Shown here piece after piece: positions 45,065-57,300 of a stretch of 64,000 nt of DNA (position 1 is the first letter of the stretch; every line of letters begins with the position of its first letter). The notes under the pieces were generated by a model. That model made no database searches, was not told where the DNA came from, and worked only from the letters and a program-made list of their open reading frames with translations. A program made the translations under genes and the position numbers. This DNA is from Kingdonia uniflora (Eukaryota > Streptophyta > Magnoliopsida > Ranunculales > Circaeasteraceae). Location: assembly GCA_014058105.1 (NCBI GenBank), contig JACGCM010001948.1, positions 3,658,001 through 3,722,000 on the forward strand, written 5' to 3'.

Positions 45065-45306
45065 TGGCTCCCCCCTTTAGGAGCCTTGAGCCCCTGCTCA
45101 AGCGAGAACTGGAGTGGTGGTAATGCAGCGCTGCTCATTACCTTGGTGTACCACTTCGATTTACGAGGTAGCTGACCCTTCTTCCCAACTCGAAATGACT
45201 CAAAACGAACACATGTCTTGCCTGGCAGTAACTTTCGGCGAAACACACTACGCCCCTTAGAATCATCATATCCTGCAACATATCCTAATGTAACAAAAAA
45301 TTGTAT

Positions 45307-45813
45307 CTACATAAAAACCAACATAGCGGAAGTAGTTGGCAATGGGGGTCGAGATAACCTATCAGCCAATTTTTTGTCCACTCCCTTCTTAAACTGTATA
45401 ATTAAGGGAAATTGCTGGAGATACGACATCCGTATCTTGGACTGCGTAGCTAAAAACTGGAACGGTTTGTGATCAGTATGTACCACAACCTTCTCTTGCA
45501 ACTTCCCTAAATCGGTTTGCTGCCTAAAAAACGTTGTCATTGGGGACAACACTCGAGCCGACGTACCCTCTTGAACCGGTCGTACCAATAACACAAACTT
45601 GTCGCTCGTATTAACCAACCGCTTCACCTGAGTCGCCGTTACCAAATTTGACGTAGTGACATACTCCTTACAAGCATTGATATGGAACTCCTTTCTCTCC
45701 TTCACAAGACGATACTTGCGAGCTTTACGGTAATGAATCGCATCTCGGTCCCAAAGATAAGGGCTACCCAAGATTACCTGACACACATCCAAAGGAACCA
45801 CCTCACACGTCAC
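45307..45813 (-). pseudogene. Protease end fused to RNase H end in D2
   Basis: One open frame of 168 codons. The first part is the retropepsin end, DVCQVILGSPYLWDRDAIHY then RKARKYRLVKERKEFHI. The last part is the gypsy RNase H, EKVVVHTDHKPFQFLATQSK, QFKKGVDKKLADRLSRPP. The RT that should lie between is absent, and the spacer (about residues 75-105) is of unclear origin. RNase H itself lacks its first blocks, so neither domain is complete. Confidence 0.8.
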
Positions 45814-46201
45814 CTCGTCAATAAACTTCTCAGAAATCGCAAACTTGAATGTACACTACTTCATGATCATCGCATCCGTATCTTTCTGAATCCACCCCAA
45901 ACCATACGACTTAGAATGAGCTGTAGTCGTCAAACCCATCTTCTTCACCAACGTCTCAGAAATCAAATTTTTTTTACCTACCCGGATCCATAATGGCCTT
46001 GATAAAACTCTGTTTTACCTGAATACTGACATGAAAAAGCTTTTCCCGACTCTCCTCCTCGGTAGCCAAAGTCCGCTGAAACATAACTGTAAGCTTAGGA
46101 TTCGGTTTATCTAAATCTGGAAGGTCAACAACCTCAGCGGCTAGTGCATATTTCTCTTTATTGCGCTTCTCCTCCTTTGGCTTAAGCTCCGAGTAAAGTT
46201 T

Positions 46202-47239
46202 TTAACAATAATCGAAAAGATGCCCACTCGCCTTACAATGATTGCAATAAAATTCCTTGGACGAAGACCCCTCTCCTTTGGCCTCTCTCTTATGCTTGTT
46301 TTTCCAACTAGACTTGTACCCCGACTTGATCTTGTAGTCTTCTTTGTCACTTTTCAAGTACTTGCCTTCAATGGCAATTGCCTTCACGGTAGCGTCCTCG
46401 ATATTGGCCACAGTAAAGAGCTTCAACTCTCTCCTAATGAACTCCGACAAACCCCCTGTGTACTTCATGAACACCCCATACTCGTCCATATCAATGTCCA
46501 AAACCAAAGCTTGGTTATGAAACGCCGTAGTGTACTCCTGTACGGATTGTTCAAACTTTTGGCACAAATTGCATCATGTATACCATTTCTCTTACTCATA
46601 CCCAATCAGATAAAGCTGCTTTCGCACTAAAACCTTGAATTCTTTCCAACCCAAACTTCCTACATCGCTGCGTCTCTGATAAGATTTTCACCACGTGAGT
46701 GCATGACTTGCGAACTTCAACGTAATAAAGCATATTTGCTGAGCATTGAAGTATTTGTAAACAAAAAAATAGGTCTCTAACCTATCGAACCAATTATCCA
46801 ACTTCTCGGCATCGACGGAACCATCGAATACCAGAATCTCAATCTTAAAATCAATATGAAGATTTCAAATAGGATTCAATGACTTACCAAAATTTGGGTG
46901 CTCCTTGACGGATTCGGCATCACCATAATTGTTATCTAACCCCGCATTATCATCGTCTCCATCCCCCGTCGAAACTCCTTTCTTCTTCGAGCAGCTTTGC
47001 CGTTTTGCCAAATCGGAACCCAACACGAGGTTTGTAAGGCACAATTGTTCAACTAACTCCCCTACAGTTGAAGTTAGGCCAGAAACTGTCATTTCCAAAG
47101 TCGTGAGTCGATAGTCGAAATCGTCGATCTCCAAATCGTCATTCTTCTTCGAATTAGGTTTGCGATGAATCTTCAACAGACTCACTAGCTTCTCCTTCGT
47201 TTGCTTGAGACGGTCTCGTGTAGGGACCATAAACCACAA
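46202..47239 (-). pseudogene. gag of D2
   Basis: 47239-46865: an N-terminal piece with a coiled coil (FDYRLTTLEMTVSGLTSTVG) and an acidic tail. 46567-46202: gag core QSVQEYTTAFHNQALVLDID, YTGGLSEFIRRELKLF and the knuckle CNHCKASGHLFDYC. The region between (46570-46864) should hold the first half of the core but is interrupted by stops. This is Ty3/gypsy gag (Retrotrans_gag family). Confidence 0.8.
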
Positions 47240-47266
47240 TCAACCCCCGAAGATCGTAACTGAAAA

Positions 47267-47277
47267 ACTGATACCAC
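47267..47277 (-). other. Primer binding site of D2 (tRNA-iMet-like)
   Basis: The minus strand reads GTGGTATCAGT next to the LTR end; TGGTATCAG matches the initiator tRNA-Met site. Confidence 0.8.
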
Positions 47278-47278
47278 T

Positions 47279-47812
47279 TAATCCACAATACGATTGAGAA
47301 GTTTTTAGTTAGTAGAGAAAACACGAAGAACACCAATTGGGAAAAATAAAGCTTCAATTGCTTTAAAAAAAAACGAAGTAGATTACAATAAATCACTCCA
47401 AAACCCTAGGCTTTTCTCAGAACTCTTTCAGATCTAACATCAAATAAATAATAAATAATACATAACCTAAGTCCCATTTATATAGAGGGAACTCGAAATT
47501 ACAAAATAGAACGCATCTCGAAGCAAAACAATGTCTGAGAATCAAAATACCGCCAGAGTCGTTCGAACGACTTTACGACTAATTGGTCTAAAACCCTAGA
47601 AACTTGTCTGGTCGTTCGAACGAAAACCCAACTCGTTCGAACGAAATATGGCTCTGGGCCAAAATTCCAGTGGTATGAAAATAACTCGTTCGAACGAAAA
47701 TACAAGTCGTTCGAACGAAAAATGGCTCTGGGCCAAAATTCCAGTGGGATGGAATTTGGTCGTTCGACGACTTTTGACAAAATATCAAATAACTCTAGAT
47801 CCTCCTGGATCA
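47279..47812 (-). repeat. 5' LTR of D2
   Basis: Plus strand TAATCCACAATACG to CTCCTGGATCA; pairs with 44517-45064. Confidence 0.9.
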
Positions 47813-47817
47813 ATGTT

Positions 47818-49096
47818 GGAATCTTGTCCTTGAGTAAGAGGGAATACTAATCATAGCTAGTAGCACTTGCTTTAGTTTTTCAACAAATTTAGAATCCAGG
47901 CAAGAGTCGGTAGACTCAAATTCTTTCAAAGAGTTTCACTGGGTAAAATCTGGTACAATATGTAAATGCATGAGTTTCCCTTCATATAACAATATCATTT
48001 GTAAAACCCTAGTATGTAACATAAGATGTACTTTAGGTCCCTTGAAATAAGAGGTATCTAAGCGCCAACCTCTGAGTCTCCTTTTAAATCTTCTTACTTA
48101 GCTTGTGTGTTCCAAGCTACAACTAAATGGACTTGTGAAGATTTCCATAGAGAATTGAGAGAAACAAAAACAACCCTAAAATAAAAAAGAGAACGAGAGA
48201 GACAGAGACAGAGACAGAGACAGATATCTGGTGTACAAATCGACTGAAGAGCGACATTGTCACATTTGCCATTCAAGGTAGATAACCGAGATGAAAAGGG
48301 CAATAGCTCGGACAGTAAGCTTATAACACTATGTAAAAAAAGAAGATCTAGCATGAGAAATAAGAGGGAGTCAAGTTAGCCAAGGAGACTGCCTATAAAC
48401 CACTTAAGGTCTTTCTAGACATGTCACCCTGTCAGAGGATATAGGCAAGTCATCCTTGGCTACCAAACTACACTCTCATCTTCATGTAAGATCCCCATTT
48501 ACTCTCAACACATCCTACATTGGAGACACCATTTTGCTTTGTCCTCAACCCTCTATTTATAGGAAAACAAATATCAAAATTTCGCACTATGATTGTCAAA
48601 TTGCCTTGTCATATATACCTTTTATTGCGAAATCGCAATCTTTCAATTGTGTAGGTGTGGAGGATCCCTTTTTCATAAAGAATATATTCTGGCAATCTGT
48701 AATAACAGCAATGCTATCTATGTATGATTCTTTTGAGTTAGGCTCATAATCGTTAGTATATATTCAAAATGGAATGACAAAATAAAAACATTTTAAAAGG
48801 TGTAATGTTTCTCCAAGTAGACACATTAGACATCCATTTGTGACCTTTTAGCTCTTCCAAAAGTTGTAATTCTGAAGCATTGGCTTATACAATGAGGCTG
48901 CAGGGGTTGATCTTACTTAAAGGTGAGATGCCCAAAATCCCAGAGGGGATCTTTAGATTTTGACAGAAATTTGTATACAATAGCCAATGCCTTTTCACAA
49001 ATAACAAAAGTTTTTGTTCTCTGATCCGAACAATGTTAAACACATTGACCTTATATTTCACCCTCTTCATCCAAAACTAAACTATCAAAAACCAAA
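47818..49096. other. Intergenic sequence with a short microsatellite
   Basis: No gene is recognised. A GACAGA microsatellite (about four to five units) lies at 48200-48225. The open frames here have no recognisable content. Confidence 0.4.
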
Positions 49097-49190
49097 TTAG
49101 AGCATAACCAGCAGCAGCTAGGTGGGTTTAAAACCACCAAAACGCCCTTTCCCGCGATTCACCCAAAAAAATCCCACAGCAGTTCACAAA

Positions 49191-49323
49191 CCATTGGGCT
49201 CTTGGCCCAGTGGTGGTTGTGACCCTCCACCAAGAGAGGAGTCGTGGGTTCGAAACCCCATGGGGTTAGAAACTCAGGGTTACGGATCCCAATATAAAAT
49301 CGGTTTGCCTTTCAAAAAAAAAA
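49191..49323 (+). mobile_element. tRNA-derived SINE, copy 2
   Basis: Box A TGGCCCAGTGG (49203-49213) and box B GGTTCGAAACC (49247-49257) both fit the Pol III consensus. Then comes the same tail part as copy 1 and a poly-A end. It lies inside the left end of transposon F. It is not a functional tRNA gene: the cloverleaf cannot be completed and the A-tail follows. Confidence 0.88.
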
Positions 49324-49670
49324 CCCCACCCTAGGTGAATTTGGCCACACCCACTTATGAAGTGCGCGGCTCCATTGATGACTGAGATCCATCCACATGT
49401 CGTCATCTTAACGGCTTAAAGGTGCCGCACATTTCTGAACCGAGTGGCATATAGGCCAATGAGAAGCTATCACGTGGCTTAGTTAATTTTTTTAAAGTCG
49501 CGCACGCAGTTCAGAATCGCGCGGCTTTAACTGCAATAAAAACTACGCTTCCCTCTCCTACCATACTTTTTTTTTTGTCAAAAACGACACAGACTTGGAA
49601 AAAATGTTTCCCTCCCAACCTCCTAAATTTGAATTTCTCGGCCAAATTACTTCTCTTTCACTCCGATAAA

Positions 49671-51630
49671 ATGTCGGGGGGAGAATCATCATTGGTACCG
49701 GGATATAAGTTTCCCAAATCCAAGCGTGATTTCAACACGGAGGTTAAGCGTATGGGAAAAGATACGGTAACCCACATGTGGCCGTTATTGCTCACGGTGA
49801 GTGATCCCATCCAAACCCTCGGCAAATTGCACCGTGTCGACATCCTTCCGGACGAATGGGTACATATTTCTGTTAGATAGGAGGACATATCGGTAAGTTT
49901 TCTTTGTAAATTCAAGTGTTAAAACGTTGTTTGTGAAATGTTCGATGATATGACCGAATGAAAATTTAACGTGTTTGTGTTTGTTTTTTATTTAGAATCG
50001 AGATGAAATACATTGTAAGGGATCGCTAGATAAGGTTATGAAGTGGTACGAGTCCCTTAAGATATTAATCGACAACATGGGTTTCAAAGAGTTTTTATCG
50101 GTTAAGACAGGAAATTTAGATAACCGTCTCATTCATACTCTCTTAGAGTGTTGGTAACCGTTCACCCATACTTTCCACTTCCCATGCAGCAAACTAGTTA
50201 GGGTTTACACCGCTGGATTTCATAATGGTAACGGGTCTCTTTTGTAGGATGGGCCAACAACTCCCGCACAAAGATAAGTACTCGAGCTTGTCTAACGCAT
50301 CAAAGATGTTCCCCGAGGTAACAAGAAAGGACATTAGGTACAATAACGTCGCATGTACGTATTTGAAGACGTGGCAAACAGACTTGAATCCAAAAAAATA
50401 TCGTTATAATCAAAAATATGATGTTGTGTACGCGAGGGCATTTTTTGCATATATGATGGGTAATATGTTCTTCACAAATGGTACTACTTCGCTTGCAGCG
50501 GGATATTTGGCGACTGTGACAGACAAACACATTATTGATAGGTCGAGTTTTGACTCGAATACTCCAATTATGGCTGCATTGTATAGGATCTAAACCTAGC
50601 ATCTATTGTGAAGGATGGGATTAAGCCGAAAATATTTTGTAGATTCTTCAGGCTTTTAGAGTTCTGGTTCTTTGAATACTATAGGGTCGGGATGTACCTT
50701 GAAAAGGTTCTGAACTTCAGACATATTTATCCTAGTATGGGTGAGTGGGCCAAAGATATGAGCCGAAAGTTGGGGGCTGAAATCCATCATTTGTTCGAGA
50801 TGATCAGAAACATGATATAGTGAAAGGACAGAGACAACATAGACTGACAACTGTGGGTGAGGTCTTTACATTCAATTCGTCCAGAGGTAAAACACGCTAA
50901 GATGCTTAGTTCGAGTAGGGTTCCATTGGTACCAGTCTTGTACAAGGACGGCATTCTTTGGCATTTGAGAGATAGATGTACGTGTCAGGTCACCGGGGAG
51001 AATAATATTTCTTATGAAATTATAAAATTCCTGTGATACGATATGTAATTCTACCATGAATTTAAAGAACTGAACTTCTACTATGCCAACAATTATATTA
51101 TTGAAGATATGGATGGAGATTATATAACATATGGCTCATCCAAATCCCAAGATCGGTTGCACGTAAGTGCAAAAAGCTAGAAATATGGCATGATTTAGTG
51201 ATGCCCGATGTACGGGTGTCACCTACTTTGAGTTTAGCTTCGTCGTCTTAGGTGGAGGAGAGTTATGGACTGATGGTATGGGAGCTCAGGATATGAGATG
51301 GTTCATGGATATGGCGGGAACCAACGGAGAGCGTACACAACTACCAATCTCAGCCATCCAGATATCCTACCCGTGTCCACTTAGGTATACTGCAGAGGAG
51401 TTGTGTGGCATCTAAACGTTAGAATGCAGTATGCTGCATATGAAGATTTGAGGCACTACGTTGAGCACGCCAATGAGGTAGAGGAACAGTTGAAACAGTT
51501 ATAGGAGATTATCCAAGTTACAGAAGAGAGACTAGCTGAGATGAACATTACCTACCAGACAGAGCCAGACGTGCAATATACTTATGCCCAGAGTCTGGGG
51601 CGCCGATAGAAGAGAAGGCGTCCAACTTAG
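49671..51630 (+). pseudogene. Plant mobile domain (PMD) gene in transposon F
   Basis: Plant mobile domain proteins (PF10536; MAIN/MAIL relatives) are found both as host silencing factors and inside transposons. Exon 1 from 49671 reads MSGGESSLVPGYKFPKSKRD and LHRVDILPDEWVHISVR. A GT-AG intron is likely (about 49892-49995). Then FTHTFHFPCSKLV with a stop and frame change, DFIMVTGLFCRMGQQLP, VVYARAFFAYMMGNMFF, SFDSNTPIMAALYR (to 50591), then LEFWFFEYYRVG (50656-50691). The C-terminal part (51428-51560) is a coiled coil, EHANEVEEQLKQL, ERLAEMN. Several stops and shifts mean it is not functional here. Confidence 0.75.
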
Positions 51631-51784
51631 GCCTATGTTTATTTATTTCGCTTTCCCTACAAATATTTTCATTTTCATCGTACTTTGATATGTTATGTTT
51701 TATTTGGATCATGTTAGTCGTTATGAAATCTAAGTTAATGTGTTTGATGAGGTATCGTGTGATGTTTGTATAAGTATACAAGGT

Positions 51785-51970
51785 ATTTCAGTAAATGCCC
51801 CTAAGAGAATGCAACTAAAAAATTTGAACTTTAGCATGCATAAGAGGTGTGTTCAAATGCCTCAAAGAGAATTGCACAAAAAAAAAAAAAACAAGTGTTT
51901 GAAGTCTAGCATATGCAAAGAAGGTGTTTTTTGAAATGCCTCAAAGAGAATTGCTAAAAAAAAATCAAGT
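51785..51970 (+). repeat. Three diverged short tandem units in transposon F
   Basis: ATGCCCCTAAGAGAATGCA at 51795, then ATGCCTCAAAGAGAATTGC at 51858 and again at 51936, each followed by an A-run and a GTGTTTGAA-like stretch. The period is 60 to 80 bases. Confidence 0.6.
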
Positions 51971-52443
51971 GTTGAGAAGAGAGGTAGGGAAAATTTTCTT
52001 CCAGGGGAATTGTTCTAAACCTCGCAGCATGCCAACCATTAAACAAGTGACATGTAGCAAGTTCAAATATTTTAATTCCTGCGCGGTTCTGAAGTGCACG
52101 ACTCTTTGCTCTTTGAGCTAATGAGAAGCTGTCGCGTGGTCGCCTGTGATTGGTTGAACCGCGCGGCTAAAAAATAGAAATTCACCCTCAAGGTCTTTTT
52201 GCCCACCCCGAGAGTGAATTTTTGGGGGGTCTTGGACGAATCCACCTCGCTGTTGTAGCTGAAAGCACCCCACCCTAGGTGAATTCGGATTTTGGAAGTG
52301 TGTTTGCTGGAATCCCCACCTAGCTGTTGATTATGCTCTTATAACGCCCGCATGAGAATTTAAAACCACAAATCTCTATTGACTTTTTGCATTGCAAATT
52401 TTTCAATTTTTATAATTGTTTTCGACATACTTATTTAACCTAT

Positions 52444-52845
52444 TAGGGGTGAAGATAGGTCGGTTTTGTTCGGTTTTGATTTTACCAAAACCGAAAACTT
52501 CGGTTCCTAAATCAAAAACCGACCACACTATAAACTGAACCAAAAAATTGGTCAATTCGGTTCAGTTTCTCGGTTTGCATTTCATCAAAACTAAATAATA
52601 CTACATTTTGGTATTTTCAATACATAAAAAATATATAGAGTAATGAAGGGTTGAAATACATTTAGAGTTTCGTTTACATAATGTTAATTCTCGGTTTGGT
52701 TTTTGTCAATTCCTCTTGTGGAGAAACTGAAACCGAATCCTGTCGGTTTCTTAATTTATGAACCGAAATCAAAGCCTCAAAAACCAAACCATTTTGTTTG
52801 ATTTAGATCGGTTTCTCGATTTCTTTGTTTTTTAACTCACCATTA
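52444..52845. mobile_element. Probable hAT-type MITE
   Basis: Left end TAGGGGTGAAGATAGG, right end (reversed) TAATGGTGAGTTAA. TAACCTAT (52436-52443) and TATGCTAT (52846-52853) could be an 8-bp target duplication with two mismatches. The inside is full of CGGTTT and AAACCG motifs able to pair. No coding capacity. Confidence 0.5.
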
Positions 52846-52853
52846 TATGCTAT

Positions 52854-53811
52854 GATGTTTATTATTTCATGCATAGTTCAAAATATCGAAACCAGTGTAT
52901 TTATCGACCCCTTCCAATTATGATTTTATCACGATATTTTTATCACTCAATATTTTAATCCTTAAATGACAATCGATTTATATCAAATAATATGTATTTA
53001 TCGATGATATTTTTGGTATTTTGATGTTTAACACAATAAATTGTAATATTTTCTAAAACGAGTGAAGATGTGAAATAAATATAAGAAAGTATTTAAAAAA
53101 ATATTCAAAAAAGAGTAGGAGTCTCGAAAAATATGTAAGCTTGGAAAAAAAAAACAATGGAAAAAAAATGTGAACGAATATGAGATAATCATTATTTATT
53201 GAGATAACCATTATTTAATGAGATAATCATTAGTATAAAGTCTTTCAAAGTGGGTTTTTGTGATGATTTGGGTGCCACCTTGGCAAAGTCACATTACTGC
53301 TGGGTGGTCGGTTGGCAAGACACGAGGTCGATTGCCTCCACCTAAGCAACTGACCTTACTCTTGTGGATGTTTAAAGACATCAACTATGTATAGTTATAA
53401 TTGAATAATCATTTTCTCGACAATATTTGTTTTTTAGTATTCATAAAAAAATTATTTGTTGTCCTTGATTTGTATATTTTTAATAAAATATAATATCTTT
53501 GTTTACATCATTTTAATGAATAAGAAATGGAGATGAGGCCATACCTCTTTTCTTATAAAATAAATCCCACTCTTTAGGTTTTGAAAATATTAAAAATTAA
53601 AACCAATTATCTCTTAATACCATCAAATTATCGTGATATTTTAGTGATAAATTGATAAAATCATGATGCATTAACATTTTTATGCCACAAAACTAAGCAT
53701 TTGTTAAACAACTGATAATATTACCAAAATACCAAATCGAAAAAAAAAAAAAAATTATCTAAGTATAATAAATTTATCATAGATATTTTAATCTATTGTT
53801 TCATGTGACAC
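52854..53811. other. Unassigned AT-rich sequence
   Basis: No gene. A small direct repeat is seen at 53180-53240 (gagataatcattatttattgagataaccattattt). Confidence 0.4.
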
Positions 53812-53819
53812 ATGACAAA

Positions 53820-54337
53820 TAGGGCTGTCAATGGATTAGATATAATCCGAAATCCAATCCGAAATCCGATTCCTTTTTAGGATATGGATGTCATTTTTTC
53901 CGATCCGATCCAAATAAGGAATATCCGAAATAATTTCGGTTTAGATTTGAATGGTGTCTAGTCCAATTCGATAAATATTCGATCCGAAGTTATATACCGA
54001 TATATTTATATTTTACCAATGTTAATGTTCTAGAACTATTATAAATATATTATATACAATAAGAAAATAGATTATAACACATCTATTTTTGTAGCTAAGT
54101 GGTATTTAGTTCTTAAAACCCATGAAAGGTCAGTTCAAGCCTTTACATCGATTTCGGATTCAAGCCTTTACATCCACATTTTTATTTGTCAAATAAAATT
54201 ATGGTTGGATCGGATTTTCGATTTGGACCTCCGAAAATAGTTTCAGACTAGATTAGATTCGGATGTTACTTATAAAGTTTCAGATCGGATTCGGATTTGC
54301 ATCAATCCGACTCCAATCCAATTCATTGACAACCCTA
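53820..54337. mobile_element. hAT-type MITE with target duplication
   Basis: Ends TAGGGCTGTCAATGGATTAG and, reversed, TAGGGTTGTCAATGAATTGG. The 8-bp duplication is ATGACAAA (53812-53819) and ATGACAGA (54338-54345). It is 518 bases long and AT-rich, with ccgatccgatcc and atccgaaat motifs; no coding capacity. Related to the MITE in B1 at 21066-21656. Confidence 0.85.
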
Positions 54338-54345
54338 ATGACAGA

Positions 54346-57300
54346 TTAAGAACTTCTAGATTGGGAACGCTCTTATGATGATAACCACAATGCTTGGGAT
54401 ATGTATCATTTGTTCTGCAAATGACTGCATCTGGAATTAATATCTATGTTAGTCTCGCTAACATCACTATTACAAGGGAATCAGGAATACGCAACTCTTA
54501 CACAAACTGAAGTTTCAATGTAGGTATCAAAACGACTCCCCAATAAATTAAAACAAAAACTCCCTCAGAAGTCAGAATCAATTTGTAAAGAAAACCTGGG
54601 AGAGATCGTTCAGAAACATATGAATAAGATGCATGCTTTATAAGAACTCTTTTTCATCAGCAGAGTTAGGCAAGGTTTGCATCTGTGAGTTGTGACAACA
54701 CTGGTGGAATACGTCCGCGTAAATGCAGTACCTCGAGGATGGATGATATACTCTGACCATTTCTCAGGTTTGCATCCACAAATACTATACAATAGCAAAA
54801 CCATAGGGGTGGAGGTAAAGATTTTTTTCACAATGGGGCCAATAAGTTCCTTCCTGTAGTAATACAACTGGTTGTGAAATATTTGGTTGGACTATGGCCG
54901 CTCAAAAGAGACAATTCAGACAAAACAATACAGATACACGTATAGATATATCAAGCAGATAAGCATCGCTTTTAAATCATTAAGCTAAAAAACTTCAAGA
55001 GAACAATGTTTGCACCAAATAGTTGTAGCAACTTCTAGCAAAGAACAACATAGGAAATCAGGAATTGTCTCCAAGTGAAGAGTATGAACACGTGTGGGAG
55101 ACTGCATTAGCTTTAAACATTACTTCTACAAAATAAATTGTTTTTTGAAGACGTTACTGAAAAGTACTGGGGGCAACAATAATTAAAGAGGACTTTTGTT
55201 CTCAAAAAAATAAAAAAAAGAAGCTAGTATGATAAGCGAGGACCTTAATATTATTAGTGTCGCTAAATAAATATGAATACCATCCTTTCCTCCAATACAA
55301 ACATGGTTCCACCTCCAAACAATAACCCCTTCCCCTTCAGAAAACAATAGATATCTCTAAAAAAGTAAAATTCAACAGATTTTGACCTTATACATACCAC
55401 ATTCTGCCAGCGCTGGTTATTTGACAATTACAATAATCAAAACCCTGATTAAATGGTACTTTTCTGAAAAATTGGCAAAGGAAATATCTGATCTGCATAT
55501 ATCATCATATATTAATTAAACGTTCTGCACTAGTACTATGACACTTATAAATGTAAAGCATTTTTTAAGCTCAAAGACAACTCTCAATGTATATTGCAAC
55601 TCAAAGAAAGAGTGAAGAGACCGATGAGAGAATGAGTTGGATCTGTCTGTAATCAAGAGAATTTCCTTACCAAGAGATATAGGTTGTGTTTGGCTCTGAC
55701 AAAGACGGGAAAGATGAATGAAAGAGAACTATTTTCCATACATGAGCAAATAAAATAAAATAAAAGCAACCCAAATTTTCTCTCAGACTTTATCCATCAA
55801 AATATTTCCCTCCATATTCTCCGAGCCTATCTCTATGTTTTTTCCATCTCCAAATACAAATATTCTCTCAGACTTTCTTTTTCCGAATTTTCTCTCTAAA
55901 TCTTATTTCCTTTAAGAGGAATGCTGAAAACCTCCTTTAAGAGGAATGCTGAAAAGCAACTCTTTAATGAGTTGCAGTCGAGTTGTAGTCATAGAAATGC
56001 AATGTGGTAAAACATTTGTATAATTTGATTGTATGGACATGTTACCTACATTGATTTTAGCTACACGAACTGAGATCAACCGGATTCATATGAAACTTTC
56101 ATTCCTTGTGTTAACTCTGTTCAGAGCGGACAAATAATGCTCAAACTTTCAAAGAGTGTTATAGAATTTGTTAATTATATATCAAAAGTTATGATTTTTT
56201 CTAAACAGTTTCTTTGTGTTTTAAAAGTGGTTTTTAGCAATTCTCTTCTTTTAATCCAAATTTTATCTTCAGAAACTCCCACCCAAATAATTTTATTTGT
56301 ACTCCAAGATTCTCATAATCTAAATTTCTTCTCTTTCGATTTTCTTTCACTGGATTCTCTTTGTACAAATTCCCTCTAGACTCTATTAATACAAATTTAC
56401 AAGTTTTTCCATGGGCACGCCTGATTTCAGACTGCAAATCAACATCTTTTTACTCCCTAAAACGGTGAGATGATCATAAATTAGTTTTCGCTTAAATGAA
56501 GGTAATCAATGACAGCATAATTTAAGAAACGAGTTCCTTTCCTCAAGAAGTTTCCCCTCAGACTGTTCAATCAAAAGATTAGGCGTTTTGTAGTGTCTAT
56601 TTCCAATGTTTTATCTCCTCTATCTCTTCATTCTGCAAAATTTTAAACTATTATAAGCAAGTTGCCCTATCAACATTGGACAAACCTATGAATAAAAAGG
56701 AGGAAATTGGCGAGGCAGCCAGTTGATTGGAACATGGCTTCCAATTGAGAAACATGGGACTCTGCTGCTTTGTACAGTTATCATGGTCAAAGATTCCTGT
56801 CTTCTATCAGTGACTGTTTTACTCGAGACCTGCTGTTGACTGTTGTCACATCCAAGGTTGTGAAATCTTGAGTGATACAAATGAAAGCCCCCCAAATGTC
56901 TTTACTTGATCGTGTTATTGGTCTCAAAACTATGATTTCTTTTGTAACTTAAATGTTTTTATAATCCCAGTTTCTTTTGATTACTTTAGGGTGTGCCTCT
57001 TTGTTTCGAAAAATTTTATTGTATTGTATTTGTATGTATATATGATATATGGGTTTACAGCTTAGATGATGTTTTGTAGATAATAAAATCTTACTTAGCA
57101 AAAACAGCAGCAATTATATGGACAACACGAGTCTCAGGATGATAGATATTAACTTATGATTTTCTCACATGAACATACTGAGTAATTGACACAAGTGTGC
57201 ATTAAGAAGATTGTCAAACGTCATATTCTTAGTTAGGCCACCAAGATACGATTCACATTCTTACAAAAGATGGGGTTTAAACTTTAAAGAAGACAGTGAA

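Larger units (their letters stand above)
44517..47812 (-). mobile_element. Internally deleted Ty3/gypsy element D2
   Basis: LTRs 44517-45064 and 47279-47812, a perfect 5-bp target duplication ATGTT (44512-44516, 47813-47817), a tRNA-iMet-like primer site (47267-47277) and a purine tract AAAGGGGGGAG at 45068-45078. Inside are gag and one ORF joining the end of protease directly to the end of RNase H; RT and integrase are gone. At 3.3 kb it is a non-autonomous derivative, probably of a chromovirus-type gypsy element. Confidence 0.88.
49100..52338 (+). mobile_element. TIR DNA transposon F carrying a plant-mobile-domain gene
   Basis: Left end GAGCATAACCAGCAGCAGCT, AGGTGGG; right end, reversed, GAGCATAATCAACAGCTAGG, TGGGG. 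TTA flanks both ends (49097-49099, 52339-52341), the target size and sequence used by PIF/Harbinger elements. Inner copies of CCCCACCCTAGGTGAATT near both ends add to the end structure. No DDE transposase is seen; the cargo is a plant-mobile-domain ORF. SINE copy 2 has landed in the left end. The superfamily assignment is tentative. Confidence 0.7.

Noticed and set aside
46220..46630. 136-codon plus-strand open frame
   Set aside because: Exact shadow of the gag of D2 on the other strand, where the zinc knuckle and gag core are readable.
48200..48225. CRISPR-like or functional repeat array
   Set aside because: Simple GACAGA microsatellite; no spacers. No CRISPR array was seen anywhere.
49191..49260. 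tRNA gene with good A and B boxes
   Set aside because: No complete cloverleaf, followed by a SINE body and poly-A, and a second copy exists at 38126.
54610..54867. 85-codon minus-strand frame as a host gene
   Set aside because: No domain, no clear start context, no splice partners found.
56137..56437. Overlapping open frames on both strands
   Set aside because: AT-rich, no domain, no partner exons.
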